Positions 44,338 through 56,000 of a stretch of DNA of 64,000 nt are shown here, one piece after another. How positions within the stretch are numbered: position 1 is the first letter of the stretch; every line of letters begins with the position of its first letter. The DNA lies in the NCBI GenBank assembly GCA_020466095.1, contig CM035808.1, forward strand, positions 49,169,979 to 49,233,978, written 5' to 3'. Made by a program: the position numbers and the translations under genes. Source of the DNA: Chlorops oryzae. Taxonomy: Eukaryota > Arthropoda > Insecta > Diptera > Chloropidae. The notes below the pieces were generated by a model that searched no databases, had not been told where the DNA came from, and saw only the letters and a list, made by a program, of their open reading frames with translations.

Positions 44338-45284
44338 CTATATGATATTTTCGATAGTTTTCATGCTTTTAAATATCGATAGTTGAGATACCACATAGTG
44401 CTTTTTTCTATTATTCAATGTTGCCAACATTAAGGGCTGGGCAAAATACATGGTTACCTGTTTTAAAATACGAATTACAAATTGTTCTTTTTCAGGTATT
44501 TAAAATATAAAATACAAAATATTTTCAAGGGATGTATTTGAAATATAAAATACAAATTAAAGCATCTCAAGTAATTGTATTTAAAATACAAATTACAAAA
44601 TGCATATTTTATATTATGACAACTTTCAGACTTTCAAAATTTTGAGCCCAACAGTATAATTTGAGCTTCATTTATAGTCTAAAAAGATAGCTCTTTTGTT
44701 CGAAAAGCTCAAAAGATTCCTAATAAATTATAATTTTCAAACTATCTTTATTTTTTTACAATAAATATGTTAAACACTCAAAAATATAAAGTGCAATTTA
44801 AATAAGTATGCTCTTAAAAGAACAAAAATTAATCGATAAATAAACAACACACATTTTCAGATTTTTTTTGGGAATTTATTGTTGCAAATATTTGTTTAAA
44901 ATGTTCATTTCTAGCTTTGGTTCCCCCTGTGTATGATTTGAACCACAAGTCTTATTTTCTAGTCATGTGATCGCCCGTCGACAATGTCTTGGCCAAGATA
45001 AAGTACTTTCTTTACGAAAAAAGTAGTAAAAGAGCTACTATAGAACACTGCTCCGCATTTCTCTTGACAATTGATGTGCGGTGTTGTCAACTTTCAGGCA
45101 TTTTTCACTATCAAGTATTTATGTGAAATTGTATTTAAAAGCAATAAGTATTTGAAAAACTAATTAGAAAATACCTCATTATCAGGTATTTGGATTACCA
45201 ATTATAAATTACATTCTCAGGAAGTAATTGAAATACAAATACCAACTACGTATTTGTATTTCAAATACGAATTTCAAATACATA

Positions 45285-46578
45285 ACAGGTTGGCTGATAA
45301 GTCCCCGGTCTAACAAAGAAAAACACTTTTTTTTTTGTCAAAATTCGTTTTTATTATTCAACATAGTTCCCTTCAAGAGCGATACAGCGATTATAACGAC
45401 CTTCCAATTTTTTGATACCATTTTGGTAGTACTCCTTCGGTTTTGCCTCAAAATAGGCCTCAGTTTCGGCGATCACCTCTTCATTGCAGCCAAATTTTTT
45501 CCCTGCGAGCATCCTTTTGAGGTCTGAGAACAAGAAAATGTCGCTGGGGCCAGATCTGGAGAATACGGTGGGTGGGGAAGCAATTCGAAGCCTAATTCAT
45601 GAATTTTGCCATCGTTCTCAATGACTTGTGGCACGGTGCGTTGTCTTTGTGGAACAACACTTTTTTCTTCTTCATATGGGGCCGTTTTGCCGCGATTTCG
45701 ACCTTCAAACGCTCCAATAACGACATATAATAGTCACTGTTGATGGTTTTTCCCTTCTCAAGATAATCGATAAAAATTATTCCATGCCCATCCCAAAAAA
45801 CAGAGGCCATTACTTTGCCAGCGGACTTTTGAGTCTTTCCACGCTTCGGAGACGGTTCACCGATCGCTGTCCACTCAGCCGACTGTCGATTGGACTCAGG
45901 AGTGTAGTGATAGAGCCATGTTTCATCCATTGTCACATATCGACGCAAAAACTCGGGTGTATTGCGAGTAAACAGCTGCAAACACCGCTCAGAATCATCA
46001 ACACGTTGTTGTTTTTGGTCAAATGTGAGCTCGCGCGGCACCCATTTTGCACAGAGCTTTTTCATATCCAAATATTGATGAATGATATGACCAACACGTT
46101 CCTTTGATATCTTTAAGGCCTCTGCTATCTCGATCAACTTCATTTTACGGTCATTCAAAATCATTTTGTGAATTTTTTTGATATTTTCGTCGGTAACCAC
46201 CTCTTTCGGGCGTCCACTGCGTTCACCGTCCTCCGTGCTCATTTCACCACGCTTGATTTTGCATACCAATCAATTATTGTTGATTTTCCTGGGGCAGAGT
46301 CCGGAAACTCATTATCAAGCCAAGTTTTTGCTTTCCCTGTATTTTTTTCCCTCCAGAAAACAGTATTTTATCAAAACACGAAATTCCTTTTTTTCCATTT
46401 TTTTTCACAATAACAAAAGTTGCTTCACAAAAGACGCTCTATCTCAAAAACTAATTGACTTACAGACGTCAAATTTTGACACAAATCATTTGAAGGTTGC
46501 CACTATATAAAAATAATATGCATTTAATACTAGCGATGCCATCTATGTGTCAGACCGGGGACTTATCAGCCAACCTGT
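45285..46578 (-). mobile_element. irritans-type mariner, full length (1294 bp)
   Basis: Inverted ends acaggttggctgataagtcc, extended by ccggtct. TA lies on both sides (45283-45284 and 46579-46580). Length and ends are those of irritans-subfamily mariners such as Himar1. The transposase on the minus strand is frameshifted. Confidence 0.95.
45354..46398 (-). pseudogene. mariner transposase (D,D34D), several frameshifts
   Basis: The start MEKKEFRVLIKYCFLEGKKY lies at 46398. Frameshifts near 46330 and 46262 separate it from the main open piece (46269-45592), which carries the second helix-turn-helix (KLIEIAEALKISKERVGHII), the linker WVPRELTFDQKQQRVDDSER, the first Asp in YVTMDETWLYHYTPESNRQS and the second in VLFHKDNAPCHKS. 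After a stop at 45592 the sequence continues in other frames with HPPYSPDLAP (third Asp), DLKRMLAGKKFGCNEE and a stop at 45354. With about four indels in 345 codons it is an old dead copy. The protein would bind the ends and do cut-and-paste transposition at TA sites. Confidence 0.92.
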
Positions 46579-46979
46579 TATATTCCTTTTCAGATAAGCT
46601 CATGTCCTAGTTGGCGGCTCTGAAAATGGAGAAATATTTGAAAAAATGCACCGAGAGAAAAAGGTAGTTATATTAACTGAAAAAGCAGGTTAAAATAACC
46701 GAGTTCACCGTTAATTCTTAGCTTATGTGTAGTAGCGGTCGATTCAACAGTACAAACACAGTCAATAGGGATATAACTACCTGATGGTTGATATAACTGT
46801 CTCGGGGTTAAATCAACTGTCACCAGCGACTGGGAAAAAAAAATTTATTTTTTGCTTTGACTTTTTTTTTACCTTCTTTTATTAATATTTTTTTTTTTTA
46901 TTAAATTATTATATTTTTTCTTTATTTATTTGTTTCTATTTAAATCTTTTTCTCTTTCATCTCTTTAAATTTTCTCGGC

Positions 46980-47045
46980 TCGGCCGAGCCTTGAACCGCT
47001 GACCACCAGATCGCTGGGCGAACGTCTTAACCATTACGCTAAACA
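46980..47045 (-). other. tRNA-like sequence 1 (A and B box)
   Basis: On the minus strand tagcgtaatgg fits a Pol III A box and ggttcaaggct, about 35 bases on, fits a B box. Between them is gttcgcccagcgatctggtg. It does not fold into a clean cloverleaf (the T-stem does not pair), so it is a degenerate tRNA-like sequence rather than a tRNA gene. Confidence 0.5.
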
Positions 47046-47244
47046 AACGAATTTAATTTTTTGGTCAAAACGCTCACTTGAGCTTATGGTTGCAAAATTT
47101 TTTGCTTGAAAATGAACCATTAAAAACATTAAATAAATTAAAATCTTAAAAATTTAGGAGAAAATTTTTGCCTTAAAAAACAACTACACTCTGAACAAAA
47201 AAAAAAAACTGTAATTAAAAAAAAAAATCCAGAAAAATTCCCGC

Positions 47245-47322
47245 CGCCAGCAGGGATAGAACCCCGAATCTCACGACGGTCAACTCACAGCTTAAACAAC
47301 TGAGCTATTGAACACTCCGGAG
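47245..47322 (-). other. tRNA-like sequence 2 (A and B box)
   Basis: On the minus strand tagctcagttg (A box) is followed by ggggttctatccc (B box/T-arm). The acceptor ends (ccggagtg and ctggcggc) do not pair well. Probably a degenerate tRNA-like promoter module, about 200 bp upstream of sequence 1 on the same strand. Confidence 0.55.
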
Positions 47323-49232
47323 ACGGTTGATCAGAATGCGAACTTATACGTCTAAGTGAACGAAAGCGAATTTGAACATAAAAAGTGACTATTTTTCAAC
47401 TGTTGATTTGACTTCCTTTTCCAGTGCATTTAACGGGGAATACAGTTAATTTGACCACTCTTACTTTAACTGTTCTAAGTGGTTGATTTAACAGTTCTTA
47501 TTTCTCTCGGTGTGCAGTATCGAGGGTAAGTTATATTTTCCGGTTAATATATTATTCAGCGCACATATGTATTGTTTTTGGGTGTATATTTTTGTTTAGA
47601 TTCACATACAGTGAACGTCGATAGCGAGTCTGAAAATGAAAATGAGGAAGATGACTTCAAAAGACCTCGAAATGCGAAATCAAATGTTTGGAAATATTTC
47701 AATAAAGCGAAGGACGGTAAGTCCGCCCAGTGCCGCTTTTGTACTAAGATATATAAGACGAGCGGCAATACGTCAAATTTGTTCCACCATTTAAAACGAT
47801 CGCATCCAACTGCAAATGATAAAGATTTTTCAAGTCCATCAAGAAAAATTGATTCATACATGGTACGAACATATGATGAGGCATCATCACGTAAAAAAGC
47901 CATTGACAAAGCCTTGGTAGAATTGATTACTTTAGACGTGAGATCATTTTCTATAGTAGAAGACAAAGAGTTTCGCAAATTTGTACACGCGCTTGATCCA
48001 TTGTATAAGTTACCATCGCGTTTACATTACAGAATGTGTATGTAATGAATCGCTTTGAAAATATAAAGATTAAGTTGCAGTTGATGCTCGATAATGTTGA
48101 ACATTGTTCCATTACGACTGACGGTTGGACATCTAAAACAAACGATAACTATCTAACAGTAACATGCCACTTTATCTGTAAAGATTTTGTTTTTCGCTCA
48201 GTCGTTTTATCAACAAAACAATTATTAAATGGAACAAACCACTCAGCTCAAAACATTTCCGAGTCTTTACATGAAGTCTTCGAAAATTGGAAAATTTATA
48301 ACAAAATATGAGCGATTGTCACTGATAATGCAAGTTCAATGATCAAAGCATGTACTCTTCTAGGAAAAACACACCTACCTTGCTTTGCACACTCGTTAAA
48401 TTTGGTTGTGCAGGATTGTCTAAAGTTAGATTGTATTCGAAAATTAATTGCAAAATGTAAACGAATTGTTTTATACTTTAAAAGTAGCACAATCGCATAT
48501 ACCAAATTCAAAGATTCACAGGAAACAGAAAAAAAGTAAAGCTTGAAACAAGAAGTGCCTACAAGATGGAACAGTTCTTACCAAATGATCGTTCGAATTT
48601 TGTTGACTAGCGATGCTATTGGGAAAGTTCTCCTCAGTACATCGAAAGCTCCACCGCCTTTAACAACCGATGAAATTGAAATATTACAAGATTTGAAGGA
48701 CTTGCTATCACCATTTGACGAAGCCACTGTTCAGTCGTCATCAAATACCGCAATAACAATATCCTTTATCATTCCAGCAGTATGCGGTCTCTTACATAAT
48801 TTAAAAAGCTTAAAACGGAATCTTAAAACTCATGACGGTCTTCAAGTGTGCTTGTTCTTGATCGAACGTATAAAAATAGACTGCTGCACTATGAAGAACA
48901 CACTCTTCCTCAATTAGGAACATTACTGGACCCTAGGTTCAAAAAGGCACCATTTAGTTACTCTTTAAATGCCGCTGAAGCTGAAAAAAATCTTCAAAGA
49001 GAACTAGCCCTCCTAAGCCAGGCAATACCACCTGTTCTTGATATTGAGACATCAGAGCCGCCAACACCAGTTGAAAAGCCAGGAATATCAACAAAATTGT
49101 TTCAGTTCCTTGTAACAAATAAAATCAAAATTCCCAAAAATGCAGTATATGAGATTTCGTCCTTACGAAATTATTTTGAATGTGAACCTTTGCCAGAGGA
49201 AAGTGATGTTTTGATATATTGGAAGGTAACTA

Positions 49233-50427
49233 CAGGAGATTTCCGATTTAACGAGCTCAATTTTGCCAGCCCTTCTCGTTAAATCGAATTTCTCGCTAAA
49301 TTGAGTACCATCATAAAATCATTTTTTTCTTATTGTAAGAGATTAAAATTATAAATTGGGCTTATAAACATTTTTTTATTTCAAAAGAATTATTATAACA
49401 AAAAAAAAAAAAAAAAAAAAAAAAAAAACATAACAACTCTTCATTTTGGTTCATATTAAACATATACATAACGTCTATGTAAACAGAGTAAAAAACTTAT
49501 GAGATCACGTTTTGTTTAAATTATAAAATACATAGGTAATATGGGGCATTCTTTTATAAACCGAACAAAAAAAGGGGGCAAATTATCCTAGGTCTTTTCA
49601 ATTGCGCAATATTTTTTACAGCTTCTAGATATGAAATTATTCAACATGTAGTCCAAAATATTTCTCAGAATGCTTTATTTACGGAAGACCGTTAGTTTAA
49701 AGTTTGCTGGAAACCCGTTTTTTAACAAAAATTCAAAGAAAATTTGATGAATTGAATTGAGAGTTTACTGTCAAAGAGTAATGATGATAAGTAAACAAAT
49801 GCAGTGTTGCCAGTAGAAAAATGTATTTTTGCGTTAAAAAAGGGGGAGGGGTTTGAGAAATCTTTTGGTTGATTACATGGCGAGTCTGATTTATACCAGA
49901 CCTGTCCAACTTCCCCCGGGTGGGGCAAAGAATTCTCCACAATTTTTTCCTTTTAATTTTCGTAGTTCCTTCTACCTAAGACCAAGAATCGTGGTGGGGC
50001 AAAGCCCCTCCTAGCCCCGAGGTTGGTACGCGACTGATTTCTACTAACGTATGCTTACGTGGAGGATTAAAAATTGACATCACTGAAAAACTGTGCACAA
50101 TTAAAGCGGTAAGTCCAACAGCGCCTGCGCTTTTTCGATTTCACGCAAGTCACGCAAAATTGAACATTACTTTTCATACATTGACTGCTTGCGGCAGTTG
50201 GCGCAGCACACGCGCTTTTAGACTCCTCGCTTAACTATTTCTTGGATTGCTCTTTGTTTCTCTTTATGCTTTTTCACTGATTTCTTATGTTGCTCGCTAA
50301 ACCGAGTGCACAAATAAATTTTTGTGCCATTTTGCTCGTTATATAAGATACTCAATGGAACGAATTTAAATGCTCGTTAAATGCAAAACTCGCTAACGCG
50401 AATACTCGTTAAATCGGAAATCTCCTG
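49233..50427. mobile_element. pogo/Tigger-like non-autonomous element
   Basis: Ends caggagatttccgatttaac; TA lies on both sides (49231-49232 and 50428-50429). The internal motif ctcgctaacgcgaatactcg resembles pogo/Tigger subterminal repeats. A poly(A) run lies at 49399-49428. No transposase. Sequence at 49895-50040 with cccccgggtggggcaaag may be a further old insertion. Confidence 0.82.
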
Positions 50428-50804
50428 TACTTAAATGAAATTATTTGAAGCTTGAAGCAATATGTGGACAAGGATATTATTTTTTCAGAGCGCTTCGCAT
50501 CAATTATTAAAATCTTGTGCTAACCGAGTTCTTTGTGTTCCAGCAACATCAACGGAATCGAACGTATGTTCAGTAAAGCTGGAAAAATCATAAGTGATAG
50601 AAGAGCTTCCTTAAAAACTAAACATGTTGACATGCTGCTGTTTTTGAACAAAAATTCTTGGATCTCCGACTAGTCGAAAGTACAACTGAAGACTTTTTTT
50701 TATCAAACTATTGAATGTTATTTTGTTTTTATTCTTATAGTAAATGTTTTAGTGTTTTTTTTACAAAATTTGTTTTTTGTCTCAATAAGGGAGCTGTGCA
50801 CTAT

Positions 50805-51034
50805 CAGCCCGAATCTGAAAGTTTCTGGGAATAAATTCCCTGGGAATTTACTTTTATCTAGGCTCAAATACGTCCTTTTTGAATATACGGGGAAAGGAAA
50901 TTTATGGCAATTTGTTAAATATACATTACTTTTATAATTTTCCTTTCCTCATCTATTCAAAAAAGGTGAATTTGAGCCGCAAGAAAAGTAAATTCTCATG
51001 GAAATTATTTCCAGGAACTTGCAGAATCGGGCTG
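50805..51034. mobile_element. Foldback MITE with cagcccga ends, TAT target site
   Basis: 230 bp, almost entirely two imperfect inverted arms (50805-50900 and 50940-51034). TAT lies at 50802-50804 and 51035-51037. The cagccc start is shared with Harbinger element A (27764-30413), and the 3-bp target also fits that superfamily. Confidence 0.82.
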
Positions 51035-51037
51035 TAT

Positions 51038-51589
51038 ATGTATTAATCCAAATGAACTGTCAGAATCTGTTTCTAATTCCTGAAATATTTCAACCCACAG
51101 CGTTTAAAACATCAAATAGATATTTTCGATACAAGTGTCGAAATGAAGTTTTTTTTTGCACGAGTGGTAAATGTTTTAAAACGAGGCGCAGCCAATAATC
51201 TATTATATGCTTAGTGATACAATGCAGTTTGGAAGCCGATTGTATGTGCTTATAGGCAAATTTAAACTAATGGTAAAAATTTGACTCATTGAGGGAAAAA
51301 TAAACGGTCAAAGTGAAAATTTCTGAAAAAAACTTTCAATTTTTTTTTACTTTGGAAGCCATTTTGGTATAAAAAGTCTCCAATTAACACCCAAATTTTT
51401 TATTTTATTCAAAATGCTGGATCGATTACCTTTAATTTGGTACCCAATATGTCAACGGAAAACCCTGTCTACGTAATTCCAGCTAAAAGTTTCTATTAAG
51501 CAGAGTTTACCTTTTTGGAGTTTTTTGGTTTTGTTGACGTTTTAGACTAGTCAATGTAAATAAAAAAGTGTTGTCGTTTTGACGGAATA
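51038..51589. other. Non-coding spacer
   Basis: AT-rich with no recognisable gene or element border. Confidence 0.45.
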
Positions 51590-52290
51590 CGGGGTTGACG
51601 CTATCCCGAGTGTACTGTATATATACATTCTTGATCAGGATCAAAAACTGAATCGATTTAGACATGTCCGTTCGTCTGTGGTCGGATATCCTCCGCAACG
51701 GCTGGACCAACCAAGTCAAAATTTGGCACACATGTATATCGGGATCCGAGTATGATCCTAAATAAAAATGGGAGACATCCGCCCACTGTCACGCCCACAA
51801 ATGAATTTAATGTGTTTTCAGTAAAATGCTTGTAACTTGCGAACTACTCAACACATTTCATTGACATTTGATGTACTGGTAAACTACGAAAAGGAACATT
51901 TCCTGGAAAAAAATGGACGCCGTCCTCCTCGAGCCACGCCCACAAATAAAGGTTTATCGTTACTTGTGAAGTAAAAGGCGTAGAAGCTTCCAATTCGCAA
52001 CATAGGTTGCCCAAGGCGAATGAAAGTTGTAGGATAAATATGTACGTGGCCTGCCCACTCCCACACCCACAAATGGAGATTTTTTGTTACTTCCGAAGTT
52101 AAAGGCGTAGAAGCTTAAAATTCGCAACATAGGTTGACCAAGGCAAATGAAAGGTGTAGGGAAAAAATTTATGTGGCCCGCCCACTGCAACGCGCACAAA
52201 CAAAGATTTTTCGTAACATAGTGCTCCAATAATATCGGGACGCTGGGTATTTCAAAGTCGGACTTGACCGACTCTAGCTTTCTTATTTGT
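51590..52290 (-). repeat. Dispersed repeat with tandem 115-130 bp units
   Basis: Inverse orientation relative to 15429-15797. It contains three units with 'cgccttggtgaacc'/'gtgggcgtggcag'-type cores and ends (minus-strand start) in aagaaagctagagtcggtca. The outer part has the phrase ttcttgatcaggatcaaaaa followed by gtccgttcgtctg, common in dispersed repeats of flies. Confidence 0.65.
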
Positions 52291-52862
52291 TTTTAGTTTG
52301 CTCTTAGTCATATAGAACTATAGGTCTAACTCTTCTTCTTCCTAATCCCTGCAATGTGTTAGAGCTACGCTGCTTCAACAAAGGCATATAGCATGAGGAA
52401 AAGAGAAGCACGCTATGGCAGCGAAATCTTTAGCTCTGCTGTGGTGAAAAGCATTGCCACTTGTATTTTTAATTTTGGGCGATTTTCGAGTGCATTACAT
52501 GTAAAAATCTACCAAACTGATAAAATGATATGAAAAGCTTGAAAAACATAAAACGAATCAAGGAAACTCAATATCAAGGAGAAATAGATATTGTTTTTTT
52601 AATCCTACCGTGTCCACATAACTTTTTGATCACACTGTTTCAGCAAAAATACAAAATTCTATATCCAATCAAATTCGTAGCCGTAGTCAAAAATGTATGT
52701 AAATTTAATACAAAATGAAAACATTCGTGCACATTGAGCAAAAACATATCGGAATACATTTAGTAAAGTTTCAATTATGAACTTTTCAAGCAATATAAAA
52801 AACAGAGCCGACGCCGTGTTTCTTTTATAATTTTCTTGCAAGTGGCATCATAGTGCCACTTT
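52291..52862. other. Non-coding spacer
   Basis: It has one MITE-5-type end at 52310 (catatagaactataggtc) without a partner. Otherwise nothing recognisable. Confidence 0.4.
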
Positions 52863-52877
52863 TTGTCTGCCCGTATT

Positions 52878-53003
52878 GTTGTTGGTAGCTTTCTGGTGAA
52901 TTTCTCGAAAGAGTTGAATTTCCTATTCCTGCTTAAGGTTTTTGTTGGTAGCTTTTTGGTGAATTTCTCGAAAGAGTTGAGTTTCCTATCCCTGCCTAAT
53001 GGG
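52878..53003. repeat. 63-bp tandem duplication in the unidentified gene
   Basis: Two successive copies of a 63-base unit (ttggtagctttctggtgaat ...) give the protein repeat VGSFLVNFSKEL twice near the N-terminus. The copies differ at a few bases. Confidence 0.85.
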
Positions 53004-56000
53004 GAGTTTCTTATTAGCGGCAGAGGCCTTTCGACGTCGACAGTTAGACCTACAGTCCTACATGCTCTTAGTGTGGAGAGACGATGTCAGCGTTATCAGT
53101 GTCCTATGTTTTGGAGCGTAGAAAACCTTAAAGCCAACGTATTGCCGACTTACGAAGATGTAATGAAGTGCTATGAGTGGAAAATAATACAACTTAAAGT
53201 TAGCAGTAATACTAGCAAAGAACCGTTAGTTTTACTTATTGTGGAGTTGGTGGCTCAAAGAGTTGAATATGTTTGGAGAGAATCGTTCCTTCCTACGGTT
53301 TCACACAAAAGAGTAATTCTATTGATAATGACGTATCATTTTAAGTGCAAAAACCTTATTAAATCATTAAAAAGGTTATCAGATGATCAGAAATATATTT
53401 TTGTACGGAATAGCAGAATTTTGTTCGATATTTGTTCCTGTAAATGTAAAGACATGGGACTTTGCTGTTGTGTAAGTGAAAGAAAAAGATAAGCAAAAAT
53501 TTTTGTTGAACCAAGGACAGGACAGAAATATTCAAATTGGTGGAGCAGTGCGCATTTTAACAGCTAAAAAAAAATGTAGAACATCAAGATAAGTGTGACA
53601 CCGAACAACAACAATTTGTGTCGTTTTCAATTGACTCCGAAGGCAATACTTCTTCATACTTACTTTCTACATCTCATACAAAGAATAAAAGACAAAAGTT
53701 TGTTATTAGTTTTCCTACGGTGGCACAAGCCTGCGATCGTTACGGTATTTCTGACAGGGCTGCTGTTGCGGCTGTTTCTCCGGTATTTCATGACATATCT
53801 TCGGATATTGAAGTGATTGATAAGTCCTAAATTCGCAGAGAAAAAAAAGCACGTAACAATTCCGTTAATGGACAAACGCTTCACTTACCGGCACTTTACT
53901 TTGGTGGCTGAAAAGACAAAACGCTAGTAATTGCACAAAAAGGAGAAAAAAGACACAGAAAAACAGTAATTGAGGAACATATTTCTGTTGTTAAAGAGCC
54001 AGGCTCTGTATATATCGGTTACGCTTCGCCAGCTCAAGGTACTGCCAAAGGAATTGAAGCTTCGATTAGTGAAATCCTTGCATCAAAAAATATTATTTTG
54101 GATTATTTGGTAGCTATTGGTTGCAATGGTACTGTCACAAATACAGGCAAACTCAACGGTGTGATTAGAACATTCGAAAAAATGCTTGAGTGCCCCTTGC
54201 AGTGGATTATTTGCATGCTTCATTTAAACGAATTTCTATTGAGACATCTGTTTAATAAACTGGATGGTATTACCACTGGCCCATCCCCGTTTGCTCGTCG
54301 AATTGGCAGATTGTTAGAAAATTGCAAAAATTTTCCAATCTCACACTACGCGGTAATGGAAAGCGACCTTCCAAAAAAGTAAATTTAAAGATCTAAGTAC
54401 AAATCAAAAATATTTGTACGAAATAACATCGTCAGTTATTACTGGACATTACTGTGATGATTTGGCCAAGGGGTCTCCAAGGAAGCTGTCACATGCCATA
54501 TAGATAACTAAAGCAAATAAAATATTGCGTTAGGGCGTTTCAGACGTGGAAAAAAGTGTTGAATTTCTAAAACGGCGGGGTCTAAATAGGAAGATAAAGT
54601 ACTAACAAAAATGCAGGCATGATTAAAAACTTTTTAGATTGAGGTTTAGAGGTCGCTAAAATGGCTTGAATTTTCGTCAAAAACCCCTTAAAGAGAGCTT
54701 CAAAAATTTTAGATTAGATTTAGATTTTCCAATTTGACAGATTCTTAACATTTTCTGTATACTTTTGGGGGCAGAAAACACAAAAATTGATTTCAATTGA
54801 TGGTTTTTCCGGGAAGAGTTCTATGTTTTACCGATCAATTGATTCAAATTATGATTAAGCAATTCGAAAACATGTTTTTGCATATATATTTGTTTTTGTA
54901 ATTGACTGAATTTTTGTCTTATGGACAAAATTTTGAATTTTTGGTTTTTATGGGTTTTAGCGACCTATAAACCTCAATGAAAAATTTTTTCAATCTTACC
55001 AGAATTTTTGTTAATACCTATCATACAATACCACAAGCGACACTTCCCAAAATCACTAAGACGGATGAAGGGAGCTTTATATGTCCAATTTTTTGTTGCG
55101 TAACAATTTCCATTCTTTCGAAACAATACGTCAATGAAACCAATAGTCGTAACAAAAGTATAAAAAAGTAAGAAACAGAACTCCAAAAGAAGAAGCACCA
55201 TAGTGTGCGTATAAAAGTTGCTGAAAATTTTATAACTTAAACCAAACCAAACAATCATTGCTGATTTTATTAATTAATAGTTTTAATAATTTTTTACAAT
55301 CAGAACAGAGTTTACCCGAGAGTGTAGTTGATCGAGAGTGTGTTTTGCTGTGGTTCAGTGGTATGGAAAGTTCCAACAAAATCGACATACCAATATCAAG
55401 TACATTAAGAGATAATAAAAATATTATTTCATATTACACATTTAATAACCAAAATTTACACTTCATTTAAAAAAAAAAAATCTTAAAACTTCTGAAAGTA
55501 GTCGGTGAATATAGTAAATCCCGATACTTCGTTTAGTCAGATTGTCTTAATTTATTTTTTCGATCTCAAAATGTCACCAAAAATTAATTTTTGGACTAAT
55601 ATTGAAAAACTTTCGTGATATTCCTACAGAGTGAAATATTTACTTGAAAAATTTCGAGTGGGTAAAATACACATGTAAACGGCGTTCTGCCGTGCCTGTA
55701 TTTGATTATCTGCATACACAACTGCACATAAGAAGTTTACGATTACGAAATAATTCAAAAATAATCGGGATTATTTGTGATTAATGAAAAAACTCGAACA
55801 ATTCAAAAAATAATACGAATATTTTTTTTTTTTGAGTAACATTTAAATGATGCAATGGTGCTCAAAATTTGAAACGGAATTTTCTCGAAATCCTTACGTG
55901 ATATAATTTTTTTGATATTTTTCAATTTTTCGGGAGACAAAATCAAACAGAAGCACTAATAAACTTTAAAGGAGGATTTCGTTGCAGAACAGTGTAATTT

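Larger units (their letters stand above)
46649..47512. mobile_element. Inverted-repeat element (caccgagagaaa ends) carrying two tRNA-like modules
   Basis: Ends caccgagagaaa, 864 bp, inserted in the first coding exon of the hAT transposase, where removal restores the frame. The flanking tg at 46647-46648 and 47513-47514 is the simplest TSD; tgca is possible if the end is set differently. Motifs such as 'ggttgatttaac/gttaaatcaac' and 'taactgt' recur near both ends. Two tRNA-like stretches lie inside on the minus strand. Confidence 0.7.
46626..50673 (+). pseudogene. hAT transposase with BED zinc finger
   Basis: Exon 1 (46626-46648 plus 47513-47525, split by the 864-bp element) reads MEKYLKKCSIE. 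Exon 2 starts at 47600 with DSHTVNVDSESENENEEDDF. A BED finger follows (SNVWKYFNKAKDGKSAQCRF ... CTKIYKTSGNTSNLFHHLKRSH). Catalytic-domain blocks are HCSITTDGWTSKTNDNYLTV, IVTDNASSMIKA, CFAHSLNLVVQDCL and VPTRWNSSYQM. Stops lie at 48309-48311 and 48537-48539 and shifts near 48040 and 48880. LLDPRFKKAPF follows, then the pogo-like insertion at 49233. The dimerisation domain resumes after 50430 (KAGKIISDRRASLKTKHVDM, LLFLNKN) and ends at the TAG at 50671. The domain order is that of a complete hAT transposase of about 650 residues, but the copy is dead. Confidence 0.88.
44430..50700 (+). mobile_element. BED-finger hAT element, multiply invaded
   Basis: The left end is taken as agggctgggcaaaatacatg near 44430, followed by about 850 bp of repeated aaatacaaatta motifs (44440-45284), a pattern seen in the subterminal parts of some hAT elements. 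A transposase gene follows (46626-50673). The right terminal repeat is not found. Insertions: mariner 45285-46578, the CACCGAGAG element 46649-47512 and a pogo-like element 49233-50427. Confidence 0.7.

Noticed and set aside
47245..47322. Functional tRNA gene
   Set aside because: The T-arm is imperfect and the acceptor halves do not pair; it lies inside a repeat element.
49399..49428. Poly(A) tail of a retrocopy
   Set aside because: No coding or SINE sequence upstream and no flanking duplication; it is a run inside the pogo-like element.
49800..50090. hAT element with cagtgttgcca and catcactg ends
   Set aside because: The two candidate ends match poorly and the flanking 8 bp (aacaaatg, aaaaactg) differ.
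52863..53492. Intact 209-residue host gene
   Set aside because: It is the first piece of a longer broken frame that continues past 53510 in another frame.
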